From NCBI GenBank assembly GCA_041908795.1, contig JAYRER010000044.1:1-5346 (forward strand): a stretch of 5,346 nt of DNA. Reading direction: 5' to 3'. Shown piece by piece: positions 1 through 5,346 of the stretch. The stretch's first letter is position 1. Every line of letters begins with the position of its first letter. The position numbers and the translations under genes were made by a program. The DNA comes from CAYLHB01 sp041908795. GTDB lineage: Bacteria; Patescibacteriota; Minisyncoccia; Phycocordibacterales; UBA12088. Below the pieces are notes generated by a model. The model was not told the DNA's origin. It worked only from the letters and a program-made list of their open reading frames with translations, and ran no database searches.

Positions 1-1
1 C

Positions 2-385
2 CTCAACAAGACCACGTGGTACCAGGTACGTACACCGAAAGGCACGGTAGGCTGGACCGCGGCATCAAACGTCACCACCACCGGCACATCCTCTGCCACT
101 CCTCCCTCCACAGGCACACCCTCCGCGACCGCCTCCATTACCACGTGGCTCACCCTCGGCGTGACTCACCCTCAGGTACGTACCCTTCAACAGATCCTCA
201 ACAAGAAAGGCTACCCCGTCGCACTCTCGGGAGACGGCTCAACGAGTAAAGAGACCACGTACTTCGGTAGAGCAACCGAAACCGCACTCAAACGCTTCCA
301 GTGTGCCACCCTCAAGGTATGCTCAGGCACTCCCGCAACCACCGGCTACGGTGCGACGGGACCGAGGACGAGGGGGGTGTTGTAG
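2..385 (+). CDS. SH3-like / peptidoglycan-binding domain protein, 3' part only
   Basis: The reading frame is open from the left edge to a TAG stop at 383-385, so the start and N-terminal part lie outside the window (127 codons visible). The first residues (WYQVRTPKGTVGWTAAS) match the end of a bacterial SH3-like domain, which usually binds cell-wall peptide or glycan. A Thr/Ser/Pro-rich linker follows (about 70-145). From about 148 to the stop is a peptidoglycan-binding domain: LGVTHPQVRTLQQILNKKGY, then ETTYFGRATETALKRFQ, then a GPRTR ending. Two cysteines six residues apart (codons 302-304 and 320-322) could form a disulfide, consistent with export. I infer a secreted or surface wall-binding protein; a catalytic domain, if any, would be in the missing part. 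A shorter reading from the GTG at 161 would begin inside the domain boundary and is unlikely. This form of the domain is common in Patescibacteria. Family call is firm, exact role unknown. Confidence 0.85.
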   Translation, partial: LNKTTWYQVRTPKGTVGWTAASNVTTTGTSSATPPSTGTPSATASITTWLTLGVTHPQVRTLQQILNKKGYPVALSGDGSTSKETTYFGRATETALKRFQCATLKVCSGTPATTGYGATGPRTRGVL

Positions 386-399
386 CGGAGGGGATAAAA

Positions 400-3300
400 T
401 TAAGATATCTGTAAGCGCTTCGCCCATTTGAGGTACATGGCAGGGAGAAGAACGAGCGTGAGGACGCCGGTGAACGAGAGGCCGAATATCATCGCAACGG
501 CAATGGGGCGCCAGAGGTCGGCTGCAAATAGGAGCGGGATAAGGCCTACGACCGAAGTGAGTTTGGTGAGAAGTATCGGTCGGAGCCGTATCGCCCCTCC
601 CTCTATTACCACCTCGCGAAGCGGCATGTTGGGATGTTCCCGCCGGAGACGTTCGAACACGTCAACAAGAATAATAGCGTGGTTTACCAGTACACCTGAA
701 AGCGCGATGAACCCAAGCATAGTCGGGAACGACACTGGCTGGAAGGTAACTAAAAGCCCAAAGAGAATGCCAATGAGAGAAAGGGGTACTACAGAGAGCA
801 CGATGAGTGCATTTTTAAATTGATTGAACTCAACCACAAGCACTACGAGAATGAGCAGTACACCAAGAATAAGTGCAACAAACATGTCTTGAAACGACCG
901 CTGGACATCTTCGTTCTCACCCCCGAGCGAAATGGACACTCCATCGGGAAGGAGTGGACGTTCACTCATGTGCGTAGCGAAGGCGGCACTGATATCACTC
1001 GCAAACGCACCTGAGTCAACCTCACTTGAGACGGTAATGATGCGTTTCCCCTCCTCATGTCGAATGGCGTCATTTGCACTTGCGAGCCGTACATCTACAA
1101 CCGAGCCGAGGAGTACCGTGCCGCTCTGCGTTTGAAGCGGTATGGTACGCAGTGCATCTATGTCTGTGATGGTTGTCTCACGAGGTGCATTGAAGTTGGG
1201 GTTGAGGTCAAGTTTCACCATCACCTTAATTTCCTCTCCTCCAATGCGAATGGTAGTGGCTTCAGTGCCAAAAATGGCAGTGCGAAGTGTCTGTGCAACT
1301 GAAAGCGGAGAGAGTCCAAGTTCTGCGGCTTCACGACGTTTTATGCTTACCGAAAATTCAGATGCATCTTCTTCAGCACTTGTCGTCACATCGCGAGTGC
1401 CTGGAATGCCGCGAAGCACATCACGCACTATAAGCGCGGAAGCTTTAAGTGCATCAAGGTTATCACCCGAGAGCGTCACTAGTATCGGTGCACCGGTCGG
1501 TGGCCCCTGGTCGGGTGCGTTTACTCGAATGGTGGCGCCTCGGTAGTCTGCAGTTTCCTTCTTAATATAGGCGAGCATCTGGTCCGAGGTGAGTGTGCGA
1601 TTCTTGCGAAGGTTGATGTTGATGCTTGCAAAACGTGCACCCGCGGATGCGTTCTGATTGAAACTTGAACCACTTCCTACGGTGGTAGTAAATGATTCAA
1701 TATCAGCAATAGCATAGAGCACCTCCTCCACTGCACGCACATGTCGGTCCGTATCAGTAAGTGGCGTCCCTTGGGGTGCCTCAATCTCAACGTAGAGCCA
1801 GTCGACATCCCCTCCGGGGAAGAATGTCGTTTTTACCAACCCTGTTACGGGAAGCGTGAGTGCGGCCACAAAGAGAACAATGAGTGCCCATACGAATCGA
1901 CGTTTTGTGCGCCTTGTATCGAGCAGTCGACCGAGTCGCACACGGTACCAATCTTTGAGCGTTGTTGCGTACGCTTCTTGGCGAAGCTCAAACGTTGTTT
2001 CACTGCGCTCTTTGAGCGTAAGTGATGCCAAGAGTGGTGTTTGACCCAGTGCAACGAAAATTGAAGCGAGTAGAACAAAAATAACCGTGTAGGGAATGCC
2101 TTGTATGAATTCTCCAGTAATGCCGGAGATAAGAAATAGTGGCACGAAGACCGCAACGGTCGTGAGAGTGCCTGCGGTAAGCGGGCGAGCATACTCGAGC
2201 ACTGCCTGTTTTGCCGCTCCAAAGCGATCCAAACCCTTGTTGAGGTTCACGTGTATCGCCTCGGTCACCACGATGGCAGAATCAACGAGGATTCCAATAG
2301 TGAGTATGAGTGCAAAGAGGGTAATGAAGTTGATGGTATTACCGGTTTCGCTGAGTGCGGTAAATGCCACAAACATGGTAAGTGGAATGGAGAGTCCCGC
2401 AATGACTGCTTCGCGCCAACCTAATGTCGCAAACAGTACCAACATTACGAGCGCGACCGCAAACGCACCATCGCGGGTGAGCTGTCCAAGATCTTTTCTG
2501 ATCTGTTCGCCGGCGTCAAACGACACATACGCACGCGCACCTTCACTGAGCGTGCCTACTCGTGTGAGGCGTTCGTTTACCGCGTCGGTAATATCGGTAA
2601 TATCCGCTCCGCGTTGTTTAAACACCGTGAGCACTGCCGCCTGTTGGCTTGGCGAGCCCTCTTCAGAAACACGCGAGAGCGATGTTGCGTCCTCAACACC
2701 GGGAGCAACAAACGCCACATCGGAAAGTGAGAGAGTAACACCTTTGCGTGTGGTAATGGGTAGTGAAGCAACCTCAGACGGGTCTTCAAGTCGTCCCTGA
2801 AGTCCCACAGTGTACTCAACACGAGATTGCTCGATGGTGCCAACGGGCACCGCGGCATTACTTTGCGCTATTGTTGTCACCACCTCACCAAGCGAGAGCT
2901 CGTATTGTTCTAGTGCACGCTTACGAACAACAACTGCCACCTCTGGTCCGCGCACGCCGGTCACCGTAACACGTGCAACACCCGGCACTGCCTCTAACTC
3001 ATTCTTTACTGCATCAGAAAATTTTTTAAACTCTGTAACCGGCAGGTCACTCGAGAGTGCCGCTATTAACACTGGTTGGTCTGCAAAGTTGAAGTCAGTC
3101 ACCGAGGGCTCGGTTGCGTCATCAGGTACGTTGCCACGTACCTTGGCAACCTCATCGCGCACCTTCTGCACCGAGCGGTCAATGTTTGCCTCCGCGTTGA
3201 ATTCGACTGATACTACCGATACTCCCTCACGTGATGTGGAAGTAATCTTCTTGATATCTTCTATACTGTCAACCGCATCTTCAATTTCGTTAGTGATGAG

Positions 3301-3486
3301 TGTCTCAATATCCTCAGGCGACGCCCCGGGAAGAACCGTGGTGACAAGCGCAACAGGGACTTGTATTTCAGGAGACGACTCTAGGCGCATGGTAAGTATC
3401 GAGAAAATTCCGTATCCCACAAGTGCGCCCATGAGGAGGTACGAGAGCGCTCGTTTTTCAAGCAATCCTATCCAAAGCGTGTTCAT
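400..3486 (-). CDS. RND-family efflux transporter permease (AcrB/HAE1-like)
   Basis: A 1028-residue protein, the normal length for a complete AcrB-type RND pump: a homotrimeric inner-membrane exporter that couples proton influx to substrate extrusion. Layout by inspection: TM1 about 12-31; first porter/docking region about 38-330, with the family motif LPGASPEDIETLITNEIE near 52-69; TM2-TM6 about 339-488; TM7 about 530-549, followed by the conserved FFPGGD at 555-560; second porter/docking region to about 865; TM8-TM12 about 866-1017. The TM4 relay site reads GILVDSAIVV (Asp402, Ser403), where AcrB has Asp407-Asp408. TM10 reads GVLVNHAIIL (Asn935), where AcrB has Lys940. TM11 RLRPILLTKLTS keeps the counterparts of AcrB Arg971 and Thr978 (Arg967, Thr974). 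There is no cysteine in the protein. The ATG at 3484-3486 lies 9 bases after the adaptor stop and has no visible Shine-Dalgarno, so translation is probably coupled to the adaptor. The gene ends in TAA. Substrate cannot be told from sequence; a drug, lipid or peptide exporter are all possible. Confidence 0.95.
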   Translation of the reverse strand: MNTLWIGLLEKRALSYLLMGALVGYGIFSILTMRLESSPEIQVPVALVTTVLPGASPEDIETLITNEIEDAVDSIEDIKKITSTSREGVSVVSVEFNAEANIDRSVQKVRDEVAKVRGNVPDDATEPSVTDFNFADQPVLIAALSSDLPVTEFKKFSDAVKNELEAVPGVARVTVTGVRGPEVAVVVRKRALEQYELSLGEVVTTIAQSNAAVPVGTIEQSRVEYTVGLQGRLEDPSEVASLPITTRKGVTLSLSDVAFVAPGVEDATSLSRVSEEGSPSQQAAVLTVFKQRGADITDITDAVNERLTRVGTLSEGARAYVSFDAGEQIRKDLGQLTRDGAFAVALVMLVLFATLGWREAVIAGLSIPLTMFVAFTALSETGNTINFITLFALILTIGILVDSAIVVTEAIHVNLNKGLDRFGAAKQAVLEYARPLTAGTLTTVAVFVPLFLISGITGEFIQGIPYTVIFVLLASIFVALGQTPLLASLTLKERSETTFELRQEAYATTLKDWYRVRLGRLLDTRRTKRRFVWALIVLFVAALTLPVTGLVKTTFFPGGDVDWLYVEIEAPQGTPLTDTDRHVRAVEEVLYAIADIESFTTTVGSGSSFNQNASAGARFASININLRKNRTLTSDQMLAYIKKETADYRGATIRVNAPDQGPPTGAPILVTLSGDNLDALKASALIVRDVLRGIPGTRDVTTSAEEDASEFSVSIKRREAAELGLSPLSVAQTLRTAIFGTEATTIRIGGEEIKVMVKLDLNPNFNAPRETTITDIDALRTIPLQTQSGTVLLGSVVDVRLASANDAIRHEEGKRIITVSSEVDSGAFASDISAAFATHMSERPLLPDGVSISLGGENEDVQRSFQDMFVALILGVLLILVVLVVEFNQFKNALIVLSVVPLSLIGILFGLLVTFQPVSFPTMLGFIALSGVLVNHAIILVDVFERLRREHPNMPLREVVIEGGAIRLRPILLTKLTSVVGLIPLLFAADLWRPIAVAMIFGLSFTGVLTLVLLPAMYLKWAKRLQIS

Positions 3487-3495
3487 GGTGTGTCG

Positions 3496-5133
3496 TTAGT
3501 TGGTGGCAACGGTGACCTTCTCGCCCTCATTGAGTCCGCGCGCATCGGTGACAATAGTGAGATCAGAGGTGAGTCCCTCAGTGATACGCATGCGATCTCC
3601 TACAATAGCTCCCTCACTCACGGAATGCGCCCTAAGCGTGCCCTCGTCAGTCACAGAGAAGACCACAAGCCCGGTAGGGAGCACCTTGATGGCGGTAATC
3701 GGGATGTAGAGTCCAGTGGTGGTTTCCGGCGCGGGGGTTGCTCTAAGGGTGGTAGTGGGTTGCACTGACACACGTACAAACGCTCCGTTCTCCAAGCCCA
3801 TCACTTTCGGAAGACCGATGATAACTTTTGAGCGCTTTGTGGCAGGGTCCACACCAGGTTCGACGGAAACTACCACACCTTCATGGACTCCTTCAACCAA
3901 CACCTTCGTGTTCGGTAGCACGCGATCCTTAAGGTCTGCAGATATGTACGTTTCAATTTGGAGACCACCTACGCCCACGACCGTCGCTACATCTGTAAGC
4001 GCAGTCACAAAATCACCACGCGAGAGTCCCAGTGTTGTTACTATGCCGTTTATTGGTGTGCGCACGAGAGAATTTTCAAACGCTGCACGAGCGGAGAGGA
4101 GAGTACCTTTTGCCTGTGTGACCACTGCCTCAGCTTGACGGAGATCTTCCGGACGTTCTCCGGTTTGTATCTTTTGTTCAGTACCGCTTTGAGCAACAAA
4201 ATTACTTTCCGCAGCCGCAAGCCCTGCGTGCGCGCCCGTCACCGAAGAGAGTGCGTTGTCGACAGCTTGGCGAGCAGCTGCGAGTGTTGCGTTGTCTGCA
4301 CTTATGATTGCGGTGGTGATATCACCTCGCGCTTCACGTTTTGCCACAAAGTAGTTTACAGATTCAAGAAATGCTTTGGTACGAGCAAGCCGTGCCTCAG
4401 CGTTTACAAGGTATGTGGGGAGGGTGGCGTCTGTTATTGGCTCATTGTTTTCTTTTTTCCAGGCCTCAAGCATTAATCCGAGTGCCACGCGTCCATCTTC
4501 TATCGGTTGACGTTCATCGTAAGTGGCAGAATAAATTGTGAAGGTCGGGCTGACTGTTTGTGGGTTTGAAAAGTAGGGATCAGTGGCTACAAAGATTGCA
4601 TCTTGTGCGGTCGCAAGCGCGCTTGCGTAGTTCGTGCGAGCGGTAGTTCGTGCTTGAGCGAGTGAAGCATCAGCGCTTTGTGTAGAGGCAGATGCGCTCA
4701 AACGATCCTCAGTACGCGCACCTGCCCGTACACGCGCGAGACCCGCTTCTGCTGCCGCGAGTACCCCCTCTGCTTGGAGGAGTGCCGCCCGTTCCTGTGC
4801 GTTCTCTATTTCAACCAACACACCACCCACACTCACCGCTTGTCCGGCAACCACATTCACGCGAACCACCTCACCATTTTTTTGTGCCTTCAGCGTAGCT
4901 TGTGTCACAGAGCGAACCTCGCCAACAAGCTCGATGGGACCAGAGGCATCGGAAAGCAATGCAACAGACGCGACGCGTACCTCTGGAGTAATGGTAGCAT
5001 CCTGTTGTGCTTCCTTTGAATCTTGTGCGCTAAGAAAAAAAACACTACTTACCACAACAAGAAGCAGTGCGAGAACGAACAACACTAAACGCGGATAGCG
5101 TCGTATGAATGGGTTGCGTTGAAAACTGAACAT
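3496..5133 (-). CDS. RND efflux adaptor (periplasmic adaptor / membrane fusion protein, HlyD/AcrA-like)
   Basis: A 545-residue adaptor for the permease encoded just downstream. Numbering from the ATG at 5131-5133: basic N-terminus (RNPFIRRYPR), one hydrophobic anchor or signal segment about 14-34, and no lipobox cysteine. First lipoyl half-motif about 72-111 (GEVVRVNVVAGQAVSVGGVL); Ala/Glu-rich helical hairpin about 112-353; second lipoyl half about 354-387 (VRTPINGIVTTLGLSRGDFV); beta-barrel about 388-460 (VSVEPGVDPATKRSKVIIGL); membrane-proximal domain to the end. Classical AcrA proteins have roughly 400 residues; the surplus lies in the hairpin (about 167-321), between the two similar stretches GARTED and GERPED. 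The protein has no cysteine. The ORF also opens at a TTG at 5158-5160, nine codons earlier, but that would lie only a few bases from the predicted transcription start, so I prefer the ATG. Neither start has a clear Shine-Dalgarno. TAA stop; permease ATG 9 bases later. Confidence 0.93.
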   Translation of the reverse strand: MFSFQRNPFIRRYPRLVLFVLALLLVVVSSVFFLSAQDSKEAQQDATITPEVRVASVALLSDASGPIELVGEVRSVTQATLKAQKNGEVVRVNVVAGQAVSVGGVLVEIENAQERAALLQAEGVLAAAEAGLARVRAGARTEDRLSASASTQSADASLAQARTTARTNYASALATAQDAIFVATDPYFSNPQTVSPTFTIYSATYDERQPIEDGRVALGLMLEAWKKENNEPITDATLPTYLVNAEARLARTKAFLESVNYFVAKREARGDITTAIISADNATLAAARQAVDNALSSVTGAHAGLAAAESNFVAQSGTEQKIQTGERPEDLRQAEAVVTQAKGTLLSARAAFENSLVRTPINGIVTTLGLSRGDFVTALTDVATVVGVGGLQIETYISADLKDRVLPNTKVLVEGVHEGVVVSVEPGVDPATKRSKVIIGLPKVMGLENGAFVRVSVQPTTTLRATPAPETTTGLYIPITAIKVLPTGLVVFSVTDEGTLRAHSVSEGAIVGDRMRITEGLTSDLTIVTDARGLNEGEKVTVATN

Positions 5134-5169
5134 AATGCGTGATACTTTATAGGTAACCAATATTTTTTA

Positions 5170-5197
5170 ATTATACACCTTTTTTCCAATTTGTCAA
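5170..5197 (-). promoter_or_regulatory. Sigma-70-type promoter of the adaptor-permease operon
   Basis: On the minus strand, TTGACA (5197-5192) and TATAAT (5175-5170) are both perfect consensus hexamers with a 16-base spacer, in a visibly AT-rich stretch. Transcription would start near 5163, giving about 30 bases of leader before the ATG at 5133. It points into the adaptor gene, and no other promoter is seen at the adaptor-permease junction, so both genes are probably read from here. No operator with clear dyad symmetry overlaps it. Confidence 0.8.
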
Positions 5198-5204
5198 AAA
5201 CATG

Positions 5205-5236
5205 TATGGCTGCTCTCAACTTTGAACTGCACGGTA
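5205..5236. repeat. Possible left terminal inverted repeat of the IS30-family element
   Basis: IS30-family elements carry terminal inverted repeats of roughly 20-30 bases close to the transposase start. The stretch containing CTCTCAACTTTGAACTGCAC lies 14-35 bases before the transposase ATG, where such an end is expected, and its wording resembles my recollection of IS30-family ends. The matching right end is outside the window, so the boundary is only an inference from position. Confidence 0.3.
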
Positions 5237-5248
5237 GTATAGGTACAT

Positions 5249-5346
5249 ATGTACACACACATCGATATACGCGAGCGAGAGCGCATAGGTCTCCTGCTCG
5301 CAGGGCGCAGTAATGTTACCCACATTGCACGAGTGTTGGGACGGCA
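5249..5346 (+). CDS. IS30-family transposase, N-terminal fragment (cut by window edge)
   Basis: Translation from the ATG at 5249-5251 stays open to the right edge (32 codons) and starts MYTHIDIRERERIGLLLAGR, followed by SNVTHIARVLGR. This fits the N-terminal helix-turn-helix of IS30-family transposases, whose typical form is (Y)THL-x-x-EER-x-x-I-x-x-LL-x-x-G-x-S-x-x-x-IA-x-x-LGRS, the part that recognises the element's terminal repeats. The DDE catalytic domain would follow outside the window, so I cannot say whether the gene is intact. AGG at 5241-5243, 5 bases before the ATG, is a weak ribosome-binding site. The ORF is too short here for a decisive family test, and a free-standing HTH regulator is the alternative, but the THI...ERERIGLLLA...IARVLGR pattern is characteristic. 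Confidence 0.82.
   Translation, partial: MYTHIDIRERERIGLLLAGRSNVTHIARVLGR
5249..5346 (+). mobile_element. IS30-family insertion sequence, left part
   Basis: The transposase N-terminus at the right edge implies an insertion sequence of about 1 kb, entering from around 5200-5235 and running out of the window. The left terminus is not fixed by sequence (see the possible inverted repeat at 5205-5236), and target-site duplication cannot be tested without the right end. Confidence 0.65.

Larger units (their letters stand above)
5134..5248. other. Divergent intergenic region
   Basis: This gap separates the leftward efflux operon from the rightward transposase gene. The left half (about 5161-5200) is AT-rich and holds the operon promoter. 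The right half (about 5205-5248) has more balanced composition and must contain, or lie next to, the left terminus of the IS30-family element. I see no small ORF, RNA gene or terminator in it. Confidence 0.7.

Noticed and set aside
383..412. Shared terminator between the convergent wall-binding and permease genes
   Set aside because: Only 14 bases separate the stops. GATATC is a short palindrome nearby, but there is no GC-rich stem followed by a T run on either strand.
2096..3499. Long plus-strand reading frames of 234 and 229 codons opposite the permease gene
   Set aside because: They lie in one frame antisense to a well-conserved permease, are Ser/Thr/Arg-rich with no recognisable domain, and are explained by the codon bias of the true gene.
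3716..4476. Plus-strand reading frames of 140 and 172 codons opposite the adaptor gene
   Set aside because: Antisense shadows of the adaptor, overlapping each other in different frames, with no family motif and no start signals.
5134..5160. TTG start for the adaptor at 5160, giving 554 residues
   Set aside because: It would begin about three bases after the predicted transcription start with a rare start codon; the ATG at 5133 gives a normal basic N-terminus plus hydrophobic segment. It cannot be excluded.
1..5346. RNA genes, CRISPR arrays or a new multi-gene system
   Set aside because: The window is nearly filled by recognisable protein genes. No tRNA cloverleaf-like stretch, regularly spaced repeat or unexplained gene cluster was seen; the only sizeable gap is 115 bases.

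Overview
The window reads as ordinary chromosomal sequence from a bacterium that I would place in the Patescibacteria (CPR), probably the Parcubacteria side. This rests on the style of the proteins: a peptidoglycan-binding domain of the kind with an ETTYFG motif, a Cys-x5-Cys segment and a GPRTR ending, and an RND pump paired with an unusually long adaptor. No 16S rRNA or ribosomal protein gene is present to confirm it. Translation uses the standard code.

Layout, left to right. (1) 2-385, plus strand: the 3' end of a gene for an exported cell-wall-binding protein, with part of an SH3-like domain, a Thr/Ser/Pro-rich linker and a peptidoglycan-binding domain. (2) 400-3486, minus strand: a full-length RND-family efflux permease, convergent with gene 1 across only 14 bases. 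(3) 3496-5133, minus strand: a periplasmic-adaptor (membrane fusion) protein, 9 bases upstream of the permease gene and clearly in one operon with it. (4) 5134-5248: a divergent intergenic region with a consensus sigma-70-type promoter (TTGACA, 16 bases, TATAAT) that drives the adaptor-permease operon leftward. (5) 5249 to the right edge, plus strand: the first 32 codons of an IS30-family transposase. The left end of that insertion sequence must lie in the intergenic region, close to the operon promoter.

The adaptor and permease should form a proton-driven export complex in the cytoplasmic membrane. No outer-membrane TolC-type gene is seen, which fits a lineage thought to lack an outer membrane. 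The adaptor is about 150 residues longer than classical AcrA-type proteins, and the extra length lies inside its hairpin. The permease has Asp-Ser in place of the AcrB Asp-Asp pair and Asn in place of the relay lysine. These are the points most worth checking. I found no RNA gene, CRISPR array or novel multi-gene system.
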